Shown here one piece after another: positions 1-11,362 of a stretch of DNA of 64,000 nt. This DNA comes from Lycocorax pyrrhopterus obiensis (taxonomy: Eukaryota > Chordata > Aves > Passeriformes > Paradisaeidae): contig JACSVZ010000007.1 of NCBI GenBank assembly GCA_014706295.1, positions 4,349,699 to 4,413,698 on the forward strand, written 5' to 3'. A program made the translations under genes and the position numbers. The notes beneath the pieces are model-generated. The model worked only from the letters and a program-made list of their open reading frames with translations, was not told where the DNA came from and made no database searches. Position 1 is the first letter of the stretch, and each line of letters opens with the position of its first letter.

Positions 1-2
1 AG

Positions 3-272
3 TATTTAGTTGGACCCCCGCCCTCTGTGGCCAGGTCTTTTGCTCTTCTTAAGCACCCAGTAATTCATCCCCCTGGCAACATATATGGGGAAAATTCTTT
101 AAGAGAAAAAGAAGACAGGAGAACCCCTAAAACCGCCAACAATACTGATGAAAGAAAAGCCATAGAAGTCCTAGCAAAATGTCAACAGAGAGTTGCAAAT
201 AGCCTAAACATAAAGAGGAAAGTAGGGAAAGAAAACCTGCCCCTGGAGTCAAGCTGTGTGATGTTTATCTAA
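3..272 (+). pseudogene. 3' end of a retroviral internal reading frame, cut by window edge
   Basis: A frame is open from the left edge of the window to a stop at 270-272, about 89 codons, so it may be the C-terminal end of a longer retroviral protein. The peptide is basic and hydrophilic, with many Lys, Arg, Glu and Asn residues, and I see no membrane segment or zinc-finger motif in it. I do not recognise the domain. The retroviral reading rests on position: the frame stops about 55 bases upstream of a polypurine tract and LTR on the same strand. It could equally be untranslated internal sequence with a chance open frame. No gag, pol or env assignment is possible from this piece alone. Confidence 0.3.
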
Positions 273-325
273 ACCTTTTCGGTGGGGGAACAAAACCAGG
301 CTCACCATTTCTCATCACCTTCAGT

Positions 326-340
326 ACAAAGGGGGTGGCT
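326..340 (+). other. Polypurine tract upstream of the LTR
   Basis: A short purine-rich run (AAAGGGGGTGG core) lies immediately upstream of the TG that opens the LTR at 341. In retroviruses this is where plus-strand DNA synthesis is primed, and it marks the 5' edge of the 3' LTR. Its position fits that role; the purine run is interrupted by a few pyrimidines. Confidence 0.5.
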
Positions 341-412
341 TGAGGTGACTTTATGATGCTGCATCCCCTATCGCCCGCTCTATGCCAGACATGAATCCTG
401 TGCCTTCCTGTG

Positions 413-419
413 TATTTAA
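413..419 (+). promoter_or_regulatory. LTR TATA-like box
   Basis: TATTTAA sits about 70 bases inside the LTR. Transcription would start roughly 25-30 bases downstream, in or just after the poly-G run. A promoter role is inferred from its place in the LTR. Confidence 0.5.
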
Positions 420-433
420 GGCAGACCCAAGGT

Positions 434-447
434 GGGGGGGGGGGGGG
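434..447 (+). repeat. 14-base poly-G run in the LTR
   Basis: An uninterrupted run of 14 G, with further GG pairs on each side, lies between the TATA-like box and the body of R. A second G run, of 8, is at 841-848 in U5. Such runs can form quadruplexes and are length-unstable, so the count may be affected by sequencing error. Confidence 0.85.
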
Positions 448-786
448 GAGGTGGTGGAATTCCTTCGCCTCTCAGCTCTCAGCTTCTGCAGCAGGGAAGA
501 GAGTGGCATTCTCTTGTTTTTTAGCTAGATTCTTGTTCACTAGCTGAGGAAAGGTCTTCCTGGGACTTTGGCTTCTTATTCTTCTCTTCTGGACTGTTCA
601 GCAACACCAGAACATCACTGGGAGGCCCTATACCGTAGCCCGGAGGGGCACAAGCCACACCCCAGCTCCGGAGAGAGAGCAGAGCCACGCCCACAAAGGA
701 CTTTGAATTTTACCACGTTCTCTCCACAGCGAGAGGTTTTATTTAGCATTATTCTTTTTCCGTGCCTGCGTGCACTCTGCTTGTTA

Positions 787-792
787 AATAAA
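787..792 (+). terminator. LTR polyadenylation signal AATAAA
   Basis: AATAAA, followed by an overlapping AATAAC, lies about 370 bases after the TATA-like box and is followed by a T-rich stretch. This is the expected arrangement at the R/U5 junction of an LTR. Confidence 0.6.
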
Positions 793-912
793 TAACTTCT
801 TTTTCACTTTCCTCCGAGATATTTCTTCCCTGAACCTATCGGGGGGGGCAGCTGAAACCTGCCTTCTTTGGAGGAGACATTCCTTCCAGAGTGTGTCCCT
901 TAATTTGTCTCA

Positions 913-3900
913 AACTGGAACAGGGGGAAAAACAAATTGGATTCTCTCCAAGTATCAAATAGCATAGTTTACATGTTTTTATTGCCTGGCATAGACTTAG
1001 AGTTTCCACCTTATTCTCCCACCTGGTCTTTCCTTTTTTAATGTGGACATCTGCCTAGAGACAAGATGTCTGGGAACATCATCTTCCAACATGAATTCCA
1101 ACACTGATACCCTAAAGCTAAACACTGCCGAGTGTCCAATACCTGCACAATCCAGCAGTCTGCATGACAGTGGAGTGCATTCATCCTCTTTCATTATTCA
1201 CTCTTAATATCCTGATGTTCACAGCATCAGTAGCCTGTACTAGAAAGAGGCAACACACTTCTGTGAAACAAATCAACTCCATTAGTCTGTCATCCAGACA
1301 CCCTTTGTTGGCCACAGGGACTGAAAAGAAATGGACCCATCCCATAAAAAGAATTAGCAGAGGATGTAAGTAGACTAGGAAGTAGAAGACAGGTGCTCTA
1401 TGTACATACAGAGCTTGAAGCTGAACATGAAATGCTCTGCTGATTGGCATGCATACTCTACACCCATCCATTTTTATACGGATTATAAAATAGCAGCTGG
1501 TTACTCTGAGTTGGATAAAAGTGTGACAGGCAAAACCCCAAAGGACTGTAAAGACACCTGCAGTGTGTGATTACAGCACAGCCCCAGAGCAGAAGTGCTG
1601 TACAGACTCTCCATCCTGCTCTGCCAGTCCAGGACTAGAGGGATGTGCTGCTGTTGGCCACCCTGTGAGCTGAGTCCTCTGCACACCAACCAATGCCTTT
1701 CATAGCTGCACAAAGGCATTTGGGGCTGTGCTGAAGCACTTGATTGCTATGCAGGGGTGTAAAGGGTTATTAAATAAAATCTCCCCCTCAGGCCTTTTCT
1801 TTTAGAGGTCTACATGGCATGGGCCAAAACTAATTTTCTCTCCTAACCACATCTAGTGAGAAAAGCTGAGCCCTATACAGAAGCTGTGTAATATTTGACA
1901 AGGACAAAAAGACTTGGAGAACAGTGAAAGACTAACCTGGAGATAGTGTTCATGCCCCTCACCATTTAATATGGGACAGAAATAAGTGGGTCACCCCTCA
2001 TCACAGAGTAAATAAATAATATTTTACATTCTATTGGGCAAGTATATATTTTCAACGCAAAGTCGTTTTACCAAAGCCAAGTAGCCCGCACATATTTTCG
2101 TGTCCCCTCAGCTTTATTATTTCCTTCCTTTAGATTATACAGAGATTATAGACATACAATTTTAGAATTAAAGTAAGTAAACTACAGCTGTGTATAATTT
2201 TTCTCTTCAAGTTTTGCAAACTGTTGTCAAAGCAAAGAAGGAAAAAAGCCCACCATAGTAGTGATGGTGACCTATTTCTCTTCTGTGCAGCCAACAGAAT
2301 CAAATTTGCTTCAGCTTTAAATGCACTGCCAATTTGAAAAATTTAACACAAGCTTTTTTCCTTCTAATAATACAGACCATTAATAAGTAACACAGATTCC
2401 TTCCAGCCTTCACAGCATCTCCAATGTGCAAACCCTGATACTTTTGTAAAGGCTGAAGACCTCCCAAGAGGCATATGGATCAGAGCTTCTGCTCATATGA
2501 ACCTACCCTGATACCTCCAGAGGTTTAGGGAAACCATTCCAACTTAACCTGGCTGAGGAACTGGCAGCTTTAAAATGTATTTATTTTCATACTCTGACTG
2601 ACACTGCACACCGACTAATCTAAGTATTTATTCCATTTTATGCATCACTGAATTAAACTTAATAATACTCAATTTATAGACAATGAGTAGGGAATGATGT
2701 GCTTGCTGCAAGTTGCACAACAAGTCGGGACCAGGGCAGAAATAAAAACTTGCATTTCTGACAATGTCATGTATCTGACCAAGAAGCCATCCCATCCTCT
2801 ACTTAAATCACATGTGCGTTTGACCACAGAGGGGACACATGTTCCGACGGCACAAATGGGCACAGCTCTTTTCTTGTCAGCACAGTTGTGCTCCGTTTCA
2901 GTAGCTCATCTGATCCAGAGTTTATGTACGTAAAAACTGACTCAACACACGAGAAACGGAAAGCTTAAACACATGCAAGGTGTGTTTATATGGTCAATCT
3001 GAAATTTATCTTATTACCAATGAAGCTCCCCCCTCCAAAAGAAAAACATTTAAATTCAAACCATTTAATGGTACAAGCTAATTAAAGTAGTTGTTTTTAA
3101 AGCAGCCTATCTCCTCTCAAGCAGTTAAATTAGGCTTATGAAAAGAACATCAGATGATGTACTCATTTCTTATTACCATAAGAAGAGTGACTTCCTTGGC
3201 TGGATGATTTTTAAAGAAATCACATGGTGGTGATATAATTTCCCCCCGGTTAATAACTTTGGTGTGCCTGAGAGGCAAAGAGAGAGAAGAAAGATCTCAT
3301 TACACCAAATAAAGAGCATTTTGAGAATATCTACTGTCAACTTTAGCAAGACAAAACAACTTAGCCATATATATTCACATATGTTCAGTTCACTAGAAAC
3401 TCTAAGTAGAAGCCCAGATCATGCTTGACTCAATGGAGAGCACTCACAGGACACGAATTGCAGCCTGTTTCCTATAACATGCACAAAAAAGAGAAAACAC
3501 ATTAAGAAAATGGAGTGCTTGAATATCTTGTAAATAGAGAATGTTTGCCTGAGCAACCTGCCTTGCAATCAGTCCTTAAGCCCCAAAGGCACAAACTTGT
3601 GCTGTATTTGCTGACTCTGACAGAGCCATACCCTACCCCAAATGCATCATTTTAAGAAAACGGTTCACATCAAAAGCAGGTGGGGTTTTTTCCCCAAGAA
3701 AAAAAAACAGCATCACATCAAAAGCCACAGTCACTTGGAAGGAGGCCACTTCCTCTGAAAAGTAGTATTTCAGTAATATTTGATGGATGAATATTCCAAC
3801 CCACAACCAATGTCTCAGCCCATCTGTGCCCTGCAGCCTTGCTACCCCAAACGCAACACCTGAGAAATAAATACAATTGCTGTGTATTTTACTGTATACA

Positions 3901-4529
3901 AAGGCCCTAATGAACTCACATTTGAAATAAACTGGAGTCATTGAAGCTTTAGTGCAGCCATATATTAAGATACAAGTATATTGTTCTCAGTCCAAGAAGA
4001 CTTCAACACAGGAGACATTAAACCATAAAACCTTTACTACCCGGCCAGCAGAACTGCTGCGTGCCTGCCCGTGGCCATGGCGCTCCCTGCACTTTCACAG
4101 CCCAGGGAAGTGCTCCTTCAGCTCCCAAGGGAATGAAATAGCTCACCGGGCCAGTTTCCTGCCAAAGAATATATATAACTGTAAACGTGTGCCCACCTAG
4201 GAGACGAGCTGTATTTATGCACTTGGGAACAACAAGGGGAAGTCTGGCAAAGACTTCCAAAACACAACTAACCAAGTGAGGAAGAGGCCACTGAAATATA
4301 TGGACTGGAGACTGGAGCACTTTAAGGACAAGATCTGAGCGAGCATGGGGGGTGCTCGCGAGCACCTGAACGCAAAGTCCTTCCTCAGACAAACGCAGTG
4401 AATCCCGATCCCCCTGGTTCATCTTTACCACGACCCACCCAAGACTTGCAGGAGTTTGGAAACAGTGAGTTGCTCTGGGCATAAACTGCATACAAACTCC
4501 GTCAGAAAAGCCTCCAGTGCTTATTTCCC
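913..4529. other. Unique AT-rich noncoding sequence
   Basis: No gene, repeat family or RNA gene is visible here. Open frames such as the one at 3633-3941 on the minus strand have no recognisable domain or splice context. GC content rises from about 4040 towards the CpG island. The long minus-strand frame at 4018-4620 runs into that island and is discussed among the rejected items. Confidence 0.6.
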
Positions 4530-4532
4530 GCC
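4524..4532 (+). promoter_or_regulatory. E2F-type site at the edge of the CpG island
   Basis: TTTCCCGCC matches the E2F consensus (TTTSSCGC) and lies at the left boundary of the CpG-rich block. Such sites are common in CpG-island promoters of growth-regulated genes. The match is seen; function is inferred. Confidence 0.35.
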
Positions 4533-4620
4533 TTGGGTAGCGACGCCCCTCAGCCCGTGCACGGCCCCTGAACCCGGACCTTCGAGCCCGTGCACGACCC
4601 CTCAAGCCCAGCTCGACCAC

Positions 4621-4852
4621 CCTGCCCAGCGCTTCAGCCCAGCCCAGGCCCTCCAGCGCAGCCCGGCCCGGCCCGACCTCCCTGTCCCGCCCCTCAGCCC
4701 GGCCCAGCCCGGCCCCTCCAGCCCAGCCCAGCCGGGCCCGACCTCCCTGTCCCGCCCCTCAGCCCAGCCCAGCCCAGCCCAGCCCAGCCCAGCCCAGCCC
4801 AGCCCAGCCCAGCCCAGCCGGGCCCGCCCTCCCCGTCCCGCCCCTCAGCCCG
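4621..4852 (+). repeat. C-rich minisatellite with a roughly 65-86 base unit
   Basis: The core CCYGTCCCGCCCCTCAGCC recurs at about 4681, 4746 and 4832, so the unit is 65 bases the first time and 86 the second. The extra length in the second unit comes from expansion of an AGCCC pentamer inside it. The proline- and alanine-rich frames read across it are artefacts of the repeat. Confidence 0.8.
4761..4818 (+). repeat. (AGCCC)n pentanucleotide tandem array
   Basis: Nearly twelve consecutive, essentially perfect copies of AGCCC lie inside the larger minisatellite unit. The purity suggests recent expansion. C-rich repeats of this kind are length-variable and often mis-assembled. Confidence 0.9.
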
Positions 4853-4937
4853 GCCCTGCTGCGGCTCCGAGGGTCAGACCCCGGCCCGCGGGGCCGCCCC
4901 GCCCAGCGCGCACGGGCCTGGCGGGGGCGGCGCTCAG

Positions 4938-4955
4938 GCGCCACCTGGCGGGGCC
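4938..4955 (+). promoter_or_regulatory. CTCF-like / E-box site in the CpG island
   Basis: The run at these positions contains CCACCTGGCGGGGC, which resembles the CTCF core with about three mismatches. It also contains the E-box CACCTG, bound by Snail/ZEB and some bHLH proteins. By sequence alone this is a weak CTCF call. Confidence 0.25.
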
Positions 4956-4990
4956 GCGGGCGAGTCGTCCCTCATGAGGGGCAGGCCTTG

Positions 4991-7900
4991 CCCGGTGATT
5001 AAAATGGACAAAGCCGGCGGCAAATGAGGGTCCCGACGAATGAAGACCTTTTCTGGACCTTCCCAGAGGGACGGGAAAATGCCAGGAGGGGGCCACTTCC
5101 CTGAAATTATTGAGTCATCCCCTGGACTGTGGGGTCTTCCCATCAGCCAGACGGTCCAACAGAACATTGGGCGAGCGCAGAAGGTTTGGTGGGATGAGAG
5201 ACCGTCATTTTGCTAAAAGTGACCCTGCTCCCTGGCCCACATCTGCCCAATTGCTCTGGCTGTTTATGGACTGACACCAACACAAGAGGTGTGGCAATAA
5301 AAACATGATTTAAAGAGGAGAAAGGCCTGAGCTGCCCAGCAGTCGTGGCATGGAAGCTCCAGAGAGATGCGTGCACCGGGTGCGGAGAGGATCCAGCTCT
5401 GGACGAGGGCAGGTCTGAGGCGTGGAGAGAGAGAGAAGAGCAAGGGAAGCACAGGGATTACAGACCACAATAATGTGATCACCCGCTTTAGCAGTGTTAC
5501 AGCACACACCCAACTTCTGGACTCCAAAGAGGTGCTCTGCAGAGTTTGGTTTTATGTGTCCCAGCACTCTTGGGCTGTGATATCAGTAGGAACACGCTTA
5601 CTACAATAATAAAAAAATGACTAATTAAGTCTGAAGGGCTTTTTCAATGCTGCATCAACCTTGTGCAAGCTGCAGACATACGTGGCACAGCCTCCCTATT
5701 CACCACATGGCAATTAAAAAAAAAGATAATGTGTTGGCTTCTAACAGTACGTTCTTTTTGGTTTTAAAAGTGTCTCTGTGCTATCATTATAAGCCTCTCT
5801 GGTGTTTTTTCCATGAGAGTTTTAGATGTTAGGGTAAGGCAAAAATCTATAATGATCATTAGTCTGTATTTTAAGGACTCTGAACAAAAAGACTGCTGTC
5901 ACATTGTTGGGCTTAGGGGCCCTAAGCATTCTTGGTGTTTTGTGTGTGCTGTTACAGAGATGAAATATTAGAGCAGCAAATACTGTTTTCCAACACTTGT
6001 ATCTTAGAATATGTACATATGCTTGTACTCTGTTGTACTTCCCTTGATATGTGTTTCAGAAATGCAGTAGTGCATTTCCTGTCTTCCTAATAACAGTTGT
6101 AGCTTCTAATATGCTATAGCAAATCTTGCAAGTGTTATGATCAATGTAAAACCAGCTTCAATCCTACCAGTCCTTTTTTTTAAAGGTAAAAGATTTTCTT
6201 AACCTTGCATATCTTGGGGTCTTCTTGCTGAGCCCACTCCTGCAAGCTGCTGAATGACAGAATCTCTGAAGATCGCAATGGAAAGGACAGGAAATAATCT
6301 CTGTTTGTTCAGGCATCGTTACCATAAAAGAAGTAACAAAAGTATCAGAAGGAATTGATGCAATTCCCCTACTTCTTGTTGGTACTTAGGACTAAGAGCA
6401 TGCCCTTCTTCCTACAGAGAAAGCTACATTTACTGTCAGAAGCAAGTTTTAATATAATCTTTAAAGCAATAGTTCTACTTTAATGAAACTACTAAAATAG
6501 CTGTAGTTTAATAAAAGCTACTATATGAACCAAATAACAGTTAGAATCTCTGTTACATATAAATGTGCTAAATATGACAGTATGTTAAGGTTTCTTTTTT
6601 TTTTTAAAGAAGTATGGGATCAGACACTATATCAGAGTAGCTGGAACTATGAAGAAAAGTTCTATTTCTCCTTAAACCTGGTAAATGAATAGTTTTTATG
6701 CTTTAAATAAGAGAAAAAGCCATGGCATCTTATGGCATGGGTTGTTTCTTTCCATTTGAGGTTGTGTATTAATCCAGTGTATCCAAAGGAGTCAAGTACT
6801 ACAAATAAAACTCCAGTGGAGATTCTGCCAAACACCCTTCTGCATGGCTACGCTGCTGCCTCTGTTTTAATGCTGGTCCTGCACTTATTATTGTGTGTAA
6901 GTTCATTTTGAGACATACACTGACTTTTTTTGGGAAATTCAGTAACTATCCCAAATTTTTTAAACTCATAATTTGGGCTTCGTACCCCATGACTGTGTAA
7001 GGACAAAAAGCATGTGCTTTACAGAGTATGAAGTGATTCCAGTGGAACTGTGTCTGGAATCAGATCTAACTGCAAGGGATCATTAGCCTCCCCTGCCACC
7101 TCCCATTATTGCACTGGGCTTTAGATTACACCTTACACCTATTGTGTCTGGTATTAACCAGACCTGTCAGTCTTTTCTGACACAAGCCCTGCCTTGGTTT
7201 CAAGACATTGAGAAGTTGAGCTCTAGGTACGCACGTGCTCAACACAAAATGCGTGTCCTCACTGGCCTTATGTAGAAATTTACCTTTAAAATGTATTTCT
7301 TACATAAGAAACTTCCCTCCTGAAGGGCAGTAGGGTAACAGCTGGTACAAACCTGGGCAAGGCTCAGGCTGATGAAAACAGCGTGGCTGTGACTGGGCTG
7401 TCAGGTCTGTGACACCATTGCTTTCCATTGCTCTATCACATCTTTCTGGTTTTACTTTGCAAACGTTGTAAGCTTTGTATCTGGAGCCCGAGGCAACATT
7501 ATAAAGCCTTTCTAATGTTTTGTAAGCCTTGTAAGCTAAGTTTACAGAGCTCCATCTCAAATGAAAAAGAAGTTTATGTAGTAAAGAATGCATAAACCAA
7601 CAACAGTACAGAAATACATTCTACATCCATGCCAAACTTAGTTATTGCTGGAATTATTAATCATATAATCAAGGCAGAAAAAGAGAATTGAATTTTGTGC
7701 CAAAACCACCAACCACATGTAGTCTTTCTTGTTTAACACTTTAAAAAAACTAGAAGTTACTATTTATAGATCCTGCAGTGACTCCAGGTGCCATATGGCA
7801 AGCATACAAAAATAGTACATATCAAGATATTAAAGTTATTTCCCAATATAAAAAGCATCCTGTTATTGATAATTGTTTTATTCTTGAAAGCCTTGCTCGT

Positions 7901-9600
7901 AGGAGAAAGTACACTACTGCTTCTCTTGATTTAAATACGTCTACTTCTATTAAGAAAAGTAAACTCTGTGATGAAAATGTAGAGGAGAGATTTCATTGTT
8001 CTTTGCCATTAAACAGCACTATTATTTACAGTTATTTGGAAAAAATCACCAAACAGTGATATTAGTCAATTAATACACCACAGGAAAATTAAAGTTATAA
8101 GATTGTGATTCAGCAAAGCTTTAAAGCAGCCTCATAGTTTAACTTCACTGACAACAAGTCACATACTCACATTTTCTTTCTGGGGGAGTCATTCTCTCAA
8201 CCATCTTTACTTAGCTGATGTAAATAAAATCCATGGAGGATGCCCCTAGGACTGTGACAAGGTCCTCACTGCCCTCACCTCAGGGTAGACAGTCACTGAC
8301 TCTAATATTTGCACATCCTTTTATTTGAAGATTGTTTGATATGTAGTGGTGACTCCTATTTTCTGTACAGAAGTCTGTAGCATGCTTTTACATGCTTGGT
8401 ATAAGTGCTTATGCCCAGGAAAGCTATGCTGCAATGAGTACAAATCTCTACATCCTAACTGTCTCAAAGTCACATGTTTTAAAAAGATTGCAAGATGATG
8501 AGAAGCCACGTTTCCTCCTGTTACATCTATACAATTCTTACTGCTTCATGCCTGGCAAATACCAGTAAATCTCTTGACTGTCGGGGGTTTCCAATTGTGG
8601 AATAATCAAAATTATGTGTCATAACCGAAACTCCTCTTATTAAAACTACTCTCATGATTTTTAAATAGACATTTCAAAAGTCCGGGCCTCACTCTCAGTT
8701 ACATTAGAATAACCCCATCAACTTCAATTATGTTAAAATAATATGAAGATCAGAGACCTATCATTGTCCACTTGCTGCTATCTCTGTAATAGAACACTGT
8801 GGGCATCAGATTTAGCTTTTTTCTGTGGAAAATGATTTCTCTTTTGTACTTTTAATAATGAGATCTAACATAGAATCAAAGTGACTTTTAAGAACTCCTT
8901 ATTTGTTCCTTTTTGATTAATTTTTCTTCCTAATATACCCTAAAAACTTTAACCAAAATCTCCAATAATGAGATCAAAACAATTTAAATTAAAATACATC
9001 TCTAGACTATTGAGTTATGTCTCCTTCAATCATACTAAATAATACAAGCTTGAAGAACTATAGCTTCCAGCCAAGCCTTTTATGCATTTGGAAAAGCTTT
9101 ATCAAAGTAACTTTATCTAACTTAAAAAATGCATTAAACTACATGAAAGTTTTATTCCTGATGTGTATAACCAATGACAGCATTTCATCTATAACCTTGC
9201 CCCGTTTCAGTTGTGGGTTGGATATGTGTGTGTCATCCCCAGTGGTGAGATTTGCCATCTCAGTATGTCCTGGATCTTCAGTCTTTAGTATAAGGATATA
9301 TCATGTCACGTGCTGAAAATTGTTTTCTCCTGATAATGGATGAGTTTGAGAAAACTCATAATCAAAGAAGGAAATACAAGAGTATCCAATTGTGCTAGAA
9401 TTATTCAATAAATAAAGACTGCTGGACTGCAGCTGGGAAATAGGCTGGTAGGTAAAACCACTTACAGGCAGGTGTATCCAGACATCCACAACTATAAGGA
9501 ACTTGTGTCTTGGTGTTCCAAATTCTTGTGTTTAGTCTTACCTCTGGATAAATTCTCCTCCAGTATGTATGTTCACACAGTAAGGAAAAGGATTAGAGAA
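4991..9600. other. Unique noncoding sequence
   Basis: GC content falls back to the AT-rich background by about 5600. I see no repeat family here. A plus-strand frame without stops runs from 7754 to 8059 and is described among the findings; it lacks a good acceptor and a recognised domain. Short T runs occur near 6175-6183 and 6594-6606. Confidence 0.55.
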
Positions 9601-9604
9601 TTTT

Positions 9605-9723
9605 CTTCCTAATGCCTTAATTTGTCTTTTTAATTTTTTTTTCTTTTTTCATTTTCTTTTTTATTTTTTTTTATCTGAATAATCTTTACCCAGAATTTTT
9701 TGCTGTTTCTGTGTTTTCTTCAG
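9605..9723 (+). promoter_or_regulatory. T-rich tract ending in a strong splice-acceptor match
   Basis: A long T-rich stretch (9610-9672) is followed by a second pyrimidine tract and TTCTTCAG ending at 9723. This is a very good match to a 3' splice site. It defines the left edge of the exon candidate that follows. T-rich low-complexity DNA produces such matches by chance, so the site alone is not proof. Confidence 0.4.
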
Positions 9724-9928
9724 GAAACCTGAATTGGATGAGCCTGGCCTAGCCATGACTCTGAATTTTAAATTTCTGGTTAAAACAGGGGAGCAAGTTA
9801 TTTCGTCTATGGATTCTGGAGATAAATATCTGTGTATTCCCCTCTGGATAACTAGTTTTGTGCAGCCTTACTTAACAGAACTCAGAGATGAACTAAAGAG
9901 AAGGGAATTTTCAGAACGATGTAGTTAA
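9724..9928 (+). CDS. Candidate terminal coding exon, unrecognised protein
   Basis: After the acceptor at 9723 a frame stays open for 67 codons to TAA at 9926-9928; the first base would complete a split codon. The peptide is mixed in composition. A hydrophobic middle (around LCIPLWITSFVQPYL) is followed by a charged C-terminal stretch (TELRDELKRREF) that could form an amphipathic helix. I do not recognise it. No second splice site is needed if this is a last exon. No clear AATAAA lies close downstream. It may be a chance frame behind a T-rich tract; protein similarity in other birds would decide. Confidence 0.2.
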
Positions 9929-11340
9929 TGGATCCTAGCATCTGTATAATACAGAAATCTCATTTCAGAAAAAAACAGCCCGAAAAAGAAACAGATTTGT
10001 TTTCAATTACAGGGTTTAAAGTCACAGTGAGGCTGACTTAACTGGAACATTTCTAATTTACCTCTGGTGACAATCTTGCCTAGTACCTCTAATTTAAAAA
10101 TAATTTTGGATATAATGCAGATGATGTTGTAACATTTCTTAACTTTTCAAAGAAGTCTGTGTTTAACGAGTAAAGTTTTTTAGTCTCAGGTAAATTACAT
10201 TATTCGTGCTAATGTGCTTCCACTTTTCAAATCTAGAACTACAATAAGTCTTCTTTTTTAGACAAGTGTTTTAGAATATACGATTTAAATCTTTGTATTA
10301 AACTTCATAACACAGGATTTGCAAGAAGACTCTCCAAAAATTCCTTGTGAGGAGATGTTTGTACCACCTTGATACCTACTTGAAAAATCTGATTTGTGCA
10401 TGAAAAATATGCCTGTAAATTCTAACTAACTTATAACATCAACTAATTATAGGATTTTTAAAAAATAAAATAACTTTTTAAATGATTGCCAAAGGCAATC
10501 TCACCTGCCCAAGAAGAGAATCAATATAGTTAAAGTTTTCAGAGAAATTAGAAGAAAAACACATTTTAGTAGAATAGATGCATTAAGTTTAATAATGATT
10601 TTAAAGCTTATAGATGCCGGTCCCTCAAGATCTCATGTGAGTTATGAAATCCAATTTTATTCTCATAACTCTGTAATAAAGTTTTATAAATGTTATAAAA
10701 AATGGTTTTTACTAAGAGTGAACAGAAATCTGAACTATCTGGCCAAGTGATAAAATTGCATTCCTTGGTCACTAAGTGTCAGAGAAGAAGTTTTCCGTGA
10801 AAAATTGATTGGTAAATCTTCCTTTTCCAGAGAACTGCATTCATTTCTTCCTTCATAGGAAGAAATGCCTTCATAGGCTTTTTAATGGGTTTTCCATTAA
10901 CATGTAAGTCAACTGCTAGGAAAAGAAAAGGCAAACATAAAACAAAGTGAGGCAAATGGTCAGGAAAAAAGCTTTGCAGTCATTGATTATATTGCATTCC
11001 AACTTTTCATTGTGCTCTGCTGTGCTCCGTTCTTACCCATTGCTATAAACAGTGTAATTCTAGGCTCCTTCCAGCAGCACAAAGCGAGTTGTGAAAGCAG
11101 ACTGACCATCCTTACGGCGGGCTAATCCCAAGTGCAAGGTCTGATATCACCTGCCATACACACTTGGAAAGGATCCTGTGTTTCTAAGAAAATAGACTCA
11201 TGTGCAGTGTTCTGGCAGGAGCACTCAGAATGATGCCTGGGTACCTCCCCAAACACCTCTGTCCTGAAAAGATTGCAATAGATTGCTGGAAGATGGAGCA
11301 TTTGTCATACTTTCAACTGCTGCTTATTTTGGATAGAAAA
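9929..11340. other. Unique AT-rich noncoding sequence with a small hairpin
   Basis: No gene or repeat family is visible. At 10842-10867 there is a perfect 10-base inverted repeat with a 6-base loop. Confidence 0.55.
10842..10867. repeat. Perfect 10-bp inverted repeat (hairpin)
   Basis: The arms are 10842-10851 (CATTTCTTCC) and 10858-10867 (its exact reverse complement), separated by 6 bases. There is no T-run after it and no sign of a larger RNA fold. Confidence 0.8.
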
Positions 11341-11362
11341 ATCTGATTTTTAAAATGTTTTT

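Larger units (their letters stand above)
341..912 (+). mobile_element. Endogenous retrovirus LTR (avian, 3' LTR of a provirus)
   Basis: The block opens with TGAG and can be closed with CTCA at 909-912, giving the TG...CA ends and short terminal inverted repeat of an LTR about 570 bp long. U3 contains a TATA-like TATTTAA at 413-419. A 14-G run follows at 434-447. R/U5 carries AATAAA at 787-792, followed by a T-rich stretch. The order polypurine tract, U3, R, U5 shows the plus strand and identifies it as the 3' LTR, since retroviral-type internal sequence lies to its left. The texture is that of songbird ERV LTRs, but I do not assign a class. Sequence after 912 does not look retroviral and is taken as host flank. 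The target-site duplication cannot be checked because the 5' end is outside the window. The exact 3' boundary is uncertain by a few bases. Confidence 0.7.
4530..4990. promoter_or_regulatory. CpG island, candidate promoter
   Basis: This is the only long, strongly GC-rich and CpG-rich stretch in the window. CpG density is greatest at 4850-4975, which holds GC-box (Sp1/KLF-type) sequences on both strands, including GGGGGCGG near 4923-4930. CACCTG in a CTCF-like context lies at 4938-4955. There is no TATA box. Part of the island (4601-4850) is a C-rich minisatellite, which inflates its GC content; the right half is not repetitive and is the better promoter candidate. I cannot tell the direction of transcription and see no convincing first coding exon on either side. 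It could start a long noncoding RNA or a distant gene, or be an orphan island. Confidence 0.55.

Noticed and set aside
912..935. TGGAACAGGGG after the LTR as a tRNA primer-binding site
   Set aside because: It would imply a 5' LTR with internal sequence to its right, but a polypurine tract and retroviral-type tail lie to the left of the LTR and nothing retroviral follows on the right.
4018..4620. 200-codon minus-strand open frame, the longest in this part of the window
   Set aside because: It opens at GTG inside the GC-rich minisatellite, where stops are rare, and continues into unique DNA without any recognised domain. From its first ATG it is about 158 codons. There is no splice or promoter support, so I do not list it as a gene.
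4456..5027. Long proline- and alanine-rich plus-strand frames
   Set aside because: They are translations of the AGCCC array and C-rich minisatellite; the composition follows directly from the repeat.
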